From: Derxia lacustris
GTDB taxonomy: Bacteria; Pseudomonadota; Gammaproteobacteria; Burkholderiales; Burkholderiaceae_E
Direction: 5' to 3'
Length of the DNA stretch: 64,000 nt
Assembly: GCF_002105195.1 (NCBI RefSeq)
Contig: NZ_MUHU01000011.1
Coordinates: 124,001 to 188,000 of the forward strand
A program made the translations under genes and the position numbers. Position 1 is the stretch's first letter. The number at the start of each line of letters is the position of its first letter. The notes under the pieces were generated by a model, which was given only the letters and a program-made list of their open reading frames with translations, ran no database searches and was not told where the DNA came from. Shown here piece after piece: positions 39,895 to 48,202 of the stretch.

Positions 39895-40290
39895 TCAGAC
39901 CGCGTGCGGCATGCCCGGCAGGGTTTCGAGCGGGAACAGGCCCATCTTGAAACTCTTGGCCATGTGCTCGGCACGGCCGATGGCCATCTTGGCGGCGGGC
40001 TCGGGCAGCACTTCGGTGGCGGCGGCGCGGAACAGTTCGAGCCAGCGCGCGAAGTGCTCGATCTTGATGCCGAGGTTGAGATGCACGCTGTACGGGCTGC
40101 CCTTGTAGCGCTGGGTACCGAGCAGGCCTTGCGACCAGAAGCCGGCGACGATCTTGTAGTGCGCCTCCCAGTCCTGGACATGGGCGGCGAACACCGGGCC
40201 GAGGTCGGCATCGGCACTGGCGCGCGAGTAGAAGAGCCGGACCATCTGCTCGATCTGTTCTTCGGTCACGTCGGGGCGTTGGATGTCCAT
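39895..40290 (-). CDS. Group III truncated hemoglobin
   Basis: 131 aa from the ATG at 40290; upstream extension has no support. F-Y-S-R-A-S-A-D-A-D-L-G-P-V-F, D-W-E-A-H, F-W-S-Q-G-L-L-G-T-Q-R-Y-K-G-S-P, then S-V-H-L-N-L with the proximal His. The family handles O2, NO or H2O2 in the cytoplasm. First gene of the leftward cluster; 138 bp separates it from the Cys-rich globin-like gene. Divergent from the TonB receptor at 40563. Confidence 0.9.
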   Translation of the reverse strand: MDIQRPDVTEEQIEQMVRLFYSRASADADLGPVFAAHVQDWEAHYKIVAGFWSQGLLGTQRYKGSPYSVHLNLGIKIEHFARWLELFRAAATEVLPEPAAKMAIGRAEHMAKSFKMGLFPLETLPGMPHAV

Positions 40291-40398
40291 GGCGGGCCTT
40301 GGGAATGGGAGGTTTGTCGGGCCGAGATGCGGTCGGGCCTCGGCTGCAAGGTTTGCGCCACGCGACAAAGCCGCCAGCGCGGCGCGCCGCCCGGCCTT

Positions 40399-40450
40399 CA
40401 AGTCGGGAGAACTTCCCGAGTCAAGTCGAGAACTCTTCCCTAACTTCCCG
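40399..40450. promoter_or_regulatory. Repeated dyads in the globin/receptor divergent promoter
   Basis: AAGTCGGGAGAACTTCCCGAG contains the palindrome CGGGA-gaact-TCCCG (40404-40418). A related AAGTCGAGAACTCTTCCC follows and AACTTCCCG recurs at 40442. The repeated operator-like pattern lies between two divergent transcripts. The cognate regulator is unknown. Confidence 0.4.
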
Positions 40451-40562
40451 TCCCGCAACGAAGCAGCAATCCGGTCGCAATGAAAGCCGGGCGCTTCGCT
40501 CGCGGCACGGCCACGTCCACCCACCGGGACGGCGCCGGACGACACACGGGATGGGGAGACCG

Positions 40563-43500
40563 ATGACCAGGGACATGCCGATGCCGCATGGGCCGACGCT
40601 CGTGCTGGCGCTGCTGCTGCCCGCGCTGCTGCCGACCGCTGCCGCGCAGACCGCCGCGCCGGGCGAGCCCGCGAACGCCGGCACCGCGCCGGCCGCCGCC
40701 GCGCCGCCGGCCGTCGAGCTGGAGCGCGTGCTGGTGCGCGGCAAGCGGCTGCAGGACATCGGCCCGATGCCCGGTCTTGCCATCGACCGCGACCGGCTGC
40801 CGGCCAATGTGCAGAGCGCGACGCGCCAGGAGCTGACCGACGCCCACGCGACCGATCTGGCCAGCTTCATGAACCGGCGCTTCCAGTCGGTGAGCGTCAA
40901 CGATTACGCCGGCAATCCCTTCCAGCTCGACCTGAACTATCGCGGCTTCACGGCCGGGCCGCAGGTCGGCACGGCGCAGGGGCTGTCGGTGTTCTTCGAC
41001 GGCGTGCGCGTCAACGAGCCGTTCGGCGATGTCGTCAACTGGGACCTGATTCCCATGAATGCGCTGGAGCGCTTCGACCTGTTTCCGGGCTCGAATCCGC
41101 TGTTCGGCCTCAACACGCTGGGCGGCGCGCTGTCGCTGCGCAGCCGCAACGGCTTCAGCTCCACCGGCGGCGAGGTCGAGGTGCTCGGCGGATCGTGGGG
41201 CCGGCGCCAGCTCAAGGCGTCGGTCGGCGGCAACGACGGCCGGTTCGCCGGCTTTGCGGCGGCCAATGTGTTCGACGAGGACGGCTGGCGCAGCAATTCG
41301 CCGTCGCGGGTGCGCCAGGCCTTCGGGCGTGGCGACTGGCGCGGCGACGACGCCAGCCTGAGCGCCAGCCTGCTGCATGCGAGCAACCGGCTGATCGGCA
41401 ACGGCCTGGTGCCGGTCGAGACCGCGCGCGAGCAATGGGACAGCGTGTTCACCTCGCCCGACGAATCGCGCAGCCAGCTGACCCAGCTGGCGCTGTCCGG
41501 CCAGCTCGACATCAGCGACAGCTTCAGCATCACCAGCCAGATCTACCGCCGCGACAGCCGGCGCGACGGCGTGGCCGGCGACATCTACGAAGGCTTCTCG
41601 GACATGAGCGCCGAGCGTGACGTGGTGCTCGACCGTGCGGTGGCCGGCACCTCGGGCCTGCCGGTATGCCAGTACGTCGATGCCAACCGCGACGGCGCGG
41701 CCGATAGCGCCACGCCGCTCAACGGGCCCGAAGGCAGCGGCTGCGCCAACCTGGGCCGCACGCCGGTCGCCAACTCGGGCAAGGCGCGCAACGGCGGCTC
41801 GCCCACCGGCTTTGGCGGCGCGGTCAGCGGCGGCAGCGGCGTGGTCGAGGGCACGCCGATCGGCCTGCTCACGCGCACCGGCCTGCGCCAGACCGGCGAC
41901 GGCGCCGCCGTGCAGGCCAACTGGAATCTGGCGCGTCACCGCTTCATGCTGGGCGCGGCGCTCGACCGCAGCCGCGCCGACTACCGCATGACCCAGCAGC
42001 TCGGCCTGATCGACGCGAGCCACCGCGTGTACGCCGCGCCGGACCAGATCGACGCGCAATACCGCGCCGCCCAGACCGAGATCGTCGGCAACGATTTCGA
42101 CGGCAAGTCGCGCACCGCAAGCCTCTACTTCAGCGAGACCTGGTCGGCGCTCGACAACCTGCATTTCACCTTTGCCGGCCGCGCCAACAGCAGCCGGGTG
42201 CAGACCACCATCGCCACGCCCACCAACGCCGCCGGCCTGGCGCTGCATGAAATCCGCAACGGCAACCTGCCGGCGACCCGCATCCTCTGCCCCAGCAGCG
42301 ACCCGGCCAGCTGTCCGGCCACGCCCGGCCCGGCGCTGGTCGATGTGAGCAACCAGGCCCAGACCGTCACCAGCGACGACCTGCGCTATCGCTCGTTCAA
42401 TCCGGCGCTCGGCATCAACTGGCTGCCGCGCCCCGACCTGAACCTGTTTGCCAATGTGAGCCGGGGCGCGCGCGTGCCCTCGGTCATCGAGCTGGGCTGC
42501 GCCTTCGACTCGACGCCGGTGGCGGCCAATGCCGATCACCCCGAATGGGGCACGGTGCCGCGCAGCCTGCGCGGCCCGACCTGCGCCCTGCCCACCGCGC
42601 TGTCGGGCGACCCCTATCTGCCGCAGATCCGCTCGACCTCGGCCGAGGTGGGCCTGCGCGGCGCGCTCGGCCGCGACTGGGAATGGAACGCCAGCCTGTT
42701 CCGCACCGACCTCAAGAACGACATCTACTTTGTCGGCGTGGCCGACGGTCGCAGCTATTTCGACACCATCGGCAAGACGCGCCGGCAGGGGCTGGAGCTG
42801 GGTCTGAGCGGCCGCGTCGGCGCCTTCGACCTGAAGGCCGGCTACTCGTTTGTGGACGCCACTTTCCAGTCGCCGTTCTACATGAGCAGCCCGCACAACA
42901 GCAGCGCCGACTTCGACCAGAACTCGCGCACCGCCAGCGGCGATTCGGCGCTGTTCGGGCAGGAGACGCTGCCCTCGCCCACCGCCGGTGCCAATCGCGG
43001 CTACGGCACCTACCGGATGATCCGCGTCGATCCGGGCGCGCGACTGCCGGGCATTCCGGCGCACAACTTCAACCTGAATCTGGGCTGGCAGGCGCTGGCC
43101 GACGTGAAGCTGGGCCTGGGCATGACGGCACGGTCGCTGGCCTATGTGCGCGGCAACGAGAACAACCTGCACAGCACTGGCGGCAGCGATCAGGAGACCG
43201 GCGTCTACACCTGCAACACCGGCAATTGCGATGCCGACACCGGCCTTTCGCAGCAGGCGGTGGCGGCGGGCCGGCCCTTCACCACCGTGGGCAAGGTCGC
43301 CGGCTATGTGCTGTTCAGCGCCGACGCCAGCTGGCGCCTGACGCGCGCGACCACGCTGTTCGCCCAGATCGGCAACTTGTTCAACACGCGCTATTTCAGC
43401 GCCGGCCGGCTCGGCATCAACCCGTTCAGCAGCGGCCAGACCGGCGCGCGCGGGGCCAGCGGCTGGAACTACAACTCGGCCGAATGGGCGAACACCACGC

Positions 43501-43565
43501 TGGTGGCGCCGGGCGCGCCGCGATCGATCTTCGTCGGCCTGAGCCACCGCTTCGGCGCCGACTGA
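40563..43565 (+). CDS. TonB-dependent receptor of unknown substrate
   Basis: 1000 aa from the ATG at 40563, with GGGGAGA upstream. Signal peptide cleaved after A-A-A-Q. The plug has V-L-V-R-G-K-R-L-Q-D, D-L-N-Y-R-G-F-T-A-G-P and V-F-F-D-G-V-R-V-N-E-P-F, then a barrel with F-A-N-V-S-R-G-A-R-V-P-S near the middle and G-N-L-F-N-T-R-Y near the end. The loops contain several Cys pairs, more than usual. It heads a same-strand series of four exported proteins that probably act with it at the cell surface. Confidence 0.88.
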   Translation: MTRDMPMPHGPTLVLALLLPALLPTAAAQTAAPGEPANAGTAPAAAAPPAVELERVLVRGKRLQDIGPMPGLAIDRDRLPANVQSATRQELTDAHATDLASFMNRRFQSVSVNDYAGNPFQLDLNYRGFTAGPQVGTAQGLSVFFDGVRVNEPFGDVVNWDLIPMNALERFDLFPGSNPLFGLNTLGGALSLRSRNGFSSTGGEVEVLGGSWGRRQLKASVGGNDGRFAGFAAANVFDEDGWRSNSPSRVRQAFGRGDWRGDDASLSASLLHASNRLIGNGLVPVETAREQWDSVFTSPDESRSQLTQLALSGQLDISDSFSITSQIYRRDSRRDGVAGDIYEGFSDMSAERDVVLDRAVAGTSGLPVCQYVDANRDGAADSATPLNGPEGSGCANLGRTPVANSGKARNGGSPTGFGGAVSGGSGVVEGTPIGLLTRTGLRQTGDGAAVQANWNLARHRFMLGAALDRSRADYRMTQQLGLIDASHRVYAAPDQIDAQYRAAQTEIVGNDFDGKSRTASLYFSETWSALDNLHFTFAGRANSSRVQTTIATPTNAAGLALHEIRNGNLPATRILCPSSDPASCPATPGPALVDVSNQAQTVTSDDLRYRSFNPALGINWLPRPDLNLFANVSRGARVPSVIELGCAFDSTPVAANADHPEWGTVPRSLRGPTCALPTALSGDPYLPQIRSTSAEVGLRGALGRDWEWNASLFRTDLKNDIYFVGVADGRSYFDTIGKTRRQGLELGLSGRVGAFDLKAGYSFVDATFQSPFYMSSPHNSSADFDQNSRTASGDSALFGQETLPSPTAGANRGYGTYRMIRVDPGARLPGIPAHNFNLNLGWQALADVKLGLGMTARSLAYVRGNENNLHSTGGSDQETGVYTCNTGNCDADTGLSQQAVAAGRPFTTVGKVAGYVLFSADASWRLTRATTLFAQIGNLFNTRYFSAGRLGINPFSSGQTGARGASGWNYNSAEWANTTLVAPGAPRSIFVGLSHRFGAD

Positions 43566-43681
43566 GCAACCGGGCGAGGCAACCCGGCGGGGCCGACCGG
43601 CATGACGGTCGGGCCCCGGCAGCAGCGCGGCGCAGACCGCGCGCCAACCCAACGTTCCGCCCATTTCAGAGGAGACAGCCG

Positions 43682-44380
43682 ATGACGATTCTTCCTGCCC
43701 GCGCGCTGCTGGCCGGCGCGCTTGCGCTGGGCCTGGCCGGGCCCGCACTGGCCGCGCCGCTGCTGCTGCCGGACAGCGGCCCGAAAGTGCTGCTGCGCTG
43801 CAATCCCGACAACCTGCCCGCCGAGCAGCGTTGCCGGCTCGACCTGACGCCCGAGCAGCTGGGCTTTGCCCTGGTGGCGGCGCGCAGCACGCCCATCGTG
43901 AAGAACGAGGTCACGATCGGCACGCTGCACGACCGTGTCTGGCGCCGGGGCGATGCCTACATCTTTGGCGCGCGGGTGCAGCTCAATGCCGAGCCCTGGG
44001 ACTTGAGCGGCCTCGCCTTCAACCTCAACGATCTCGCGCGCCAGCTGCTGCCCGACGAACCGGCGGCGATCGCCTGGCGCCCGGCCGGACCGCAGGCGCG
44101 CAAGGCGCTGCTCGCGGCCGGCCGCACCGCGCTCGGCCTCAACGAGTACGAGGGCCGCCAGCCCGAGCGCGACAACGGCTGGGTCGATTTCCGCATCGAC
44201 GTGAATGCCGCCGAACCCGAGGGCGACAGCAGCCCGTCCTCGCCCTGGCTCCAGCTGCTGACGCGCGCGCCGGCCGGTTTCTCGGTGCAGCCGTTCGCCT
44301 TCCGCCTGCTCAATTCCGACCTCGACGACCCCGAGAACCAGCGCACCGAAATCTTCCTGTCGGGCTACCAGCCCAACTGA
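43682..44380 (+). CDS. Secreted protein of unknown function, paralogue A
   Basis: 232 aa with a Sec signal (A-L-A-L-G-L-A-G-P-A-L-A). Not assigned to a known family. It shares blocks with the next gene: V-T-I-G-T-L-H-D-R-V near 80, a F-N-L-N-D-L segment, N-G-W-V-D-F-R-I-D-V-N-A, S-S-P-W-L-Q-L and a C-terminal S-G-Y-Q. Two Cys near residues 40-50. Follows the TonB receptor by 116 bp. Confidence 0.75.
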   Translation: MTILPARALLAGALALGLAGPALAAPLLLPDSGPKVLLRCNPDNLPAEQRCRLDLTPEQLGFALVAARSTPIVKNEVTIGTLHDRVWRRGDAYIFGARVQLNAEPWDLSGLAFNLNDLARQLLPDEPAAIAWRPAGPQARKALLAAGRTALGLNEYEGRQPERDNGWVDFRIDVNAAEPEGDSSPSSPWLQLLTRAPAGFSVQPFAFRLLNSDLDDPENQRTEIFLSGYQPN

Positions 44381-44408
44381 CCGCATCGCCCCGAAGAGGA
44401 GACACAAC

Positions 44409-45209
44409 ATGAAGCTCGTCCGCACAACCCTCGCCGCGCTCGCCGCCCTCGGCCTGCACGCCGCCGCCCATGCCGACTGGGTCACCACCAGCAGCAGCGG
44501 CTCGCCGGTGCTCAGCACCTGCAATCCCAAGACCGGCAGTCCGGCCACGCAGTCGGCCACCCTCGCCACCTGCAAGCTCACCGGCCTGCCCGGCTCGACG
44601 GCGATTCCGGGCTACATCCTGAAGGCCAGCCGCAGCGCGCCGATCATCGTCAACAGCGTGACCGTCGGCACGCTCTACGACCGGGTGTACTGCAAGGGCA
44701 CGGGCACCGCCTGCGATGCCACCAACACCTACATCCTGGCCACGCGCGCCAACCTCAACACCAATGTGTGGAGCCCGCTGACGACCGAGAGCTTCGAGAT
44801 CAACGACTTCTTCCGCGTGATCCGCAGCGCCGCCGCGGCCGACATCGGCTACTTCATGGGCAGCGTCGATGGCGGCACCGCCGCCGACACCGCGCTGGCC
44901 AAGAAGTACCTCGAATACTCGGGCCGCACGCTGCAAGGCCTGGGCGAATACGCCGGCTCGCCGAGCGGCCTGGATCCCGCGCGCAGCAACGGCTGGATCG
45001 ACTTCCGCGTGGACACCAATGCCAACGATCCGGACGCGGTCGCGCCCTACTCGTACAGCAGCCCGTGGTCGCCGTGGCTCTATGTGCGGCAGAACTGCCC
45101 GACCGGCTACAACACCACCGCGCAGGCGCAGACGGTGCGGCTGCGCCAGGGTGGCGAGGAGGACCAGCCGCCGCAGGCCATCCTCACTTCCGGCTATCGC
45201 TGCAACTGA
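44409..45209 (+). CDS. Secreted protein of unknown function, paralogue B
   Basis: 266 aa, Sec signal cleaved after A-H-A. Shares V-T-V-G-T-L-Y-D-R-V, F-E-I-N-D-F-F, N-G-W-I-D-F-R-V-D-T-N-A-N and a C-terminal S-G-Y-R with paralogue A, but has three extra Cys pairs. Such shared blocks in tandem genes suggest local duplication. It lies 28 bp after A with a GAAGAGGAGA ribosome site. No substrate or enzymatic motif is visible. Confidence 0.75.
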   Translation: MKLVRTTLAALAALGLHAAAHADWVTTSSSGSPVLSTCNPKTGSPATQSATLATCKLTGLPGSTAIPGYILKASRSAPIIVNSVTVGTLYDRVYCKGTGTACDATNTYILATRANLNTNVWSPLTTESFEINDFFRVIRSAAAADIGYFMGSVDGGTAADTALAKKYLEYSGRTLQGLGEYAGSPSGLDPARSNGWIDFRVDTNANDPDAVAPYSYSSPWSPWLYVRQNCPTGYNTTAQAQTVRLRQGGEEDQPPQAILTSGYRCN

Positions 45210-45221
45210 CGGAGCCCGGCG

Positions 45222-46172
45222 ATGACGCTGCAACGCCTGCTGCCGTTTGCCGGCATCGCCGTGCTGCTGGCGGCCTGGGCGCTCTGGCCGGCCGCCGCGC
45301 CGCAGCCCGAGACGGCCCCGGCCGCCGCGCTGGCCGCGCCGCGCGGCATGAGCTTCGACTTTGCGCTGCCGGCCTCGGGCCCGGCGCCGGTGGTGCCGCT
45401 CAAGTGCGAGCAGGCCCGGCTGCGCTGGCGCGACGGCGACAGCGCGCGCGAGCAATGCCTGGCCGCGCCGCGCACGCGCCAGAACGGCAGCGTGCGCAGC
45501 CATCTGCTCGATGCCGCCGGCGACGACGCGCGCTGGAGCCTGCGCATCGACAGCCTCGGCGACACGCCGGTCGCGGCCGAGCTGCTGGCCAACGGCAAGC
45601 CCGCCTATGCCTGCCGTGGCGACGCCTGCACCGGCCTGCGCATCGGCGCGCACGACGCCCGCGGCCAGCGCGAGATCGCGCTCGACGGCGTGCCGCTCGC
45701 GGCGCTGCTGCCCGACGGCAAGCCGCTGCTGCCGCGCCATGCGCTGCTGGTCTCGGCGCGCTTCCTCACCCAGCCCGAGGACCGCATCGCCGGGCTGGCC
45801 TGCGCGCCCGACGACAGCGTGTCGATCAACACCAGCGCCGGCGCGATGCTGAGTTTCTGCGCGCGCGGCGGCGCCGGCACCGAGCTGGGCGAGCACGGCG
45901 AACGCACGCTGAGCTTTGCCAGCCTGGACGGCGGCACGCTGGCCGTGACCCAGGCCGCCGACGGCACGGTGATGGCGGTCGACTATCTCGGCGCGCAGCG
46001 CTTCGGCTGCCGTGCAAAGGCTTGCGGCGGCATCGCGCTGCTGGCCGGCGGCACGCCGCAGGCCGCGCTGCGCTTTCTGGGCACCCAGCTGGTCGAGCTG
46101 CGCGACGACGGCGTCGCCGGCGCCAGCACCGTGCTGCTCAACGGCGCGCTCAGGCTGCCCGCGCTCGACTGA
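45222..46172 (+). CDS. Exported protein with two four-cysteine modules
   Basis: 316 aa with one N-terminal hydrophobic helix (signal anchor or signal peptide). Two repeats each hold four Cys: C62-x16-C79-x51-C131-x4-C136 and C194-x18-C213-x49-C263-x4-C268. The last pair always reads C-x4-C-x-G-hydrophobic. The same module occurs three times in the next protein. No known domain was recognised; two disulfides per module are likely in the periplasm. It begins 12 bp after paralogue B. Confidence 0.75.
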   Translation: MTLQRLLPFAGIAVLLAAWALWPAAAPQPETAPAAALAAPRGMSFDFALPASGPAPVVPLKCEQARLRWRDGDSAREQCLAAPRTRQNGSVRSHLLDAAGDDARWSLRIDSLGDTPVAAELLANGKPAYACRGDACTGLRIGAHDARGQREIALDGVPLAALLPDGKPLLPRHALLVSARFLTQPEDRIAGLACAPDDSVSINTSAGAMLSFCARGGAGTELGEHGERTLSFASLDGGTLAVTQAADGTVMAVDYLGAQRFGCRAKACGGIALLAGGTPQAALRFLGTQLVELRDDGVAGASTVLLNGALRLPALD

Positions 46173-46243
46173 ACCGCGCGCGCGTCCGGCCCGCCGCGGC
46201 CGGCGCGCAGCGTCTGCCCTTCCCTCGCCTCACCCCGGTTGCC

Positions 46244-48202
46244 ATGCCCATGCCCGCCCGCCTGCTCCGCCTCGCCTTCGTCGTCACCGCGTTCGCGCTT
46301 GCCGCCTGCAGCGGCTCGGGCAGCGACGTGACCGCGCCCGCCGCCGCCGCGCGGCCCACGCTGGCCGGCGTGGCCACCGACGGCAGCGCCACGCCGGTCG
46401 CCAACGTGAGCGTCAAGGGCGCCTCGGGGCTGGCACGCACGGCGCGCAATTCCTTCGGCGGCAATGCCTTCACGGTGGACCTGAGCGCACTCGTCGCGCC
46501 CTATGCGCTGCTCACGCTGATGACCGACGGCCAGCCGCTGGTGTCGCTGGCCTTCGGCGCCGGGCGGGCCAATCTCACGCCGTTCACCCATCTGCTGGTG
46601 GCGCGCATGACGGCGCAGGACCCGGCTACCTGGTATGCCGCGCTCGGCGATGCCGGCGGGCCGAGTCTGGCCGACCTCAAGGCCAGCGACGTGACCACCG
46701 CCGAAGCCGGCCTGCGCCGCGATCTGGCGCGCCGCTGGGGCGTCACGCTGCCGGCCGGCGCGCTGATCGACAGCGCGTTCGACGCGCGCGCCGGCGACCC
46801 GATGCAGGACGCCATCGCCGCGTTCGCCGCCCGGCTCGCAGCGCGCGGCGCCACGCTCGCCAGCGCCACCGCCGAGCTGGCACTGGAGCAGCGCCGCTGC
46901 CGCAGCGAAAGCATCACGCTCACCGCCGCCGACGGCAGCGACGCCTTCTGCCCGGCCAGCAAGAGCGCCGGCCGCGACAGCGCCAACGGCGCGCTCACCC
47001 GCATGAGCTTCACCACCGGCAGCGGCGACAGCCTGGTGCTGCGGCTGCGCGGCGACAGCGTGGCCGAGCTGGTCTACACGCCGGCCGGCGGCGCTCCGCT
47101 GCGCTGCACTGCAAGCCATTGCAGCGGCGTCACGCTCGGCCCGGTGGCCGGCGACCTGAGCCGCAGCGTGAGCTTTGCCGGCACCGCGCTCGGCAGCGGC
47201 AGCGCCCGCCTGGTGCTCGACGGCCAGCTCGCCGGCGCGGTGCCCGGCGTGGAATTGCCGGTGCTGCCCTGCGAGGACAACCGCTGGTATCTGATCGCGC
47301 CCAACCTCGCGGTGAGCGCCGACTGCACCGACTCGGGCAGCGCCCAGACGCGCGGCCGGCGGCGCCAGCTCTACACCTTCGTGAATGGCGCGGCGGCGGC
47401 GCCGGTGTGGGTCGAGGTGGCGGTCGACGACGGCAGCCGCGTGGCCTCGGTGCTCATCTACGACGTCGACGCGGCAAGCTCCAGCTATGCGCCGCGCTAC
47501 CGCTGCCTGGGCACGGACTGCAACGGCGTGAGCCTGAGCGCGCCCGACGCCGCCGGCAGCCGCGCCCTCGCGCTCGACGACACCCGGCTCGCCGCCGTGC
47601 TGGCCGACGGCAGCCTCGCGGCCTCGGCCGACTACCGGCTGCGCGCCAGCTTCAGCATCGCCGACGCCATCCCCGACTGGACGCCGGAGAACTGCTCGCT
47701 CGGCAGCGAGCGCATCGCCGCCACATTCAGCGACGAGACCGACGCCGCCGCGCTCTGCCCGGTGGCCGACCTCGACGGCATGCCGCTCAAGGGCAGCTAT
47801 CTCGATGCCGACGGCAACCCGGCCTATTACGCGCAGGGCATCGTCGGCAGCAGCGCCGACGGCTACTACTTCGCCGAATCGCTGACGGTGGAAACCGCCG
47901 GCGGCGCGATCCGGCGCGCCAGCTTTGCGCGCCGCGACGGGCAGAACTTTGCGTGCAGCGATGGCTGCGCCGGGCTCACGGTGTCGGCGCCGGATGGCGC
48001 GGGCTGGCAGCGCATCGGCCTGGCCGGCGTGCGCATGGGCGAGCTGGGCAGCGCCGGGCTGGCCGGCGACCGCAGCGTCGTGCTCGACGGCAGCTTCGAG
48101 GTGCAGGCGCCGGTCGCGGCCAAGGCGGCAGCGCAGCGCGCGGCGCCGCTGGCCGTGCGCCGCACCGCGCCGCTCAAAAGTCGGCCGCCAGCTTCCCGAT
48201 GA
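46244..48202 (+). CDS. Lipoprotein with three four-cysteine modules
   Basis: 652 aa. Lipobox A-L-A-A-C (Cys22). Residues 38-125 resemble a carboxypeptidase-regulatory/Ig-like domain (V-A-N-V-S-V, N-L-T-P-F-T). Then three modules: C219-x16-C236-x51-C288-x4-C293, C343-x17-C361-x59-C421-x4-C426 and C484-x20-C505-x65-C571-x3-C575. The first has the same spacing as module 1 of the preceding protein. Each ends in C-x-G-[LV]-[ST]. Probably an outer-membrane lipoprotein working with the receptor at 40563. The 3' end overlaps the convergent receptor gene by 29 bp. Confidence 0.75.
   Translation: MPMPARLLRLAFVVTAFALAACSGSGSDVTAPAAAARPTLAGVATDGSATPVANVSVKGASGLARTARNSFGGNAFTVDLSALVAPYALLTLMTDGQPLVSLAFGAGRANLTPFTHLLVARMTAQDPATWYAALGDAGGPSLADLKASDVTTAEAGLRRDLARRWGVTLPAGALIDSAFDARAGDPMQDAIAAFAARLAARGATLASATAELALEQRRCRSESITLTAADGSDAFCPASKSAGRDSANGALTRMSFTTGSGDSLVLRLRGDSVAELVYTPAGGAPLRCTASHCSGVTLGPVAGDLSRSVSFAGTALGSGSARLVLDGQLAGAVPGVELPVLPCEDNRWYLIAPNLAVSADCTDSGSAQTRGRRRQLYTFVNGAAAAPVWVEVAVDDGSRVASVLIYDVDAASSSYAPRYRCLGTDCNGVSLSAPDAAGSRALALDDTRLAAVLADGSLAASADYRLRASFSIADAIPDWTPENCSLGSERIAATFSDETDAAALCPVADLDGMPLKGSYLDADGNPAYYAQGIVGSSADGYYFAESLTVETAGGAIRRASFARRDGQNFACSDGCAGLTVSAPDGAGWQRIGLAGVRMGELGSAGLAGDRSVVLDGSFEVQAPVAAKAAAQRAAPLAVRRTAPLKSRPPASR

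Noticed and set aside
40440-43748. 1102-codon minus-strand open frame
   Set aside because: Antisense to the TonB receptor at 40563, which has a signal peptide, plug and barrel.
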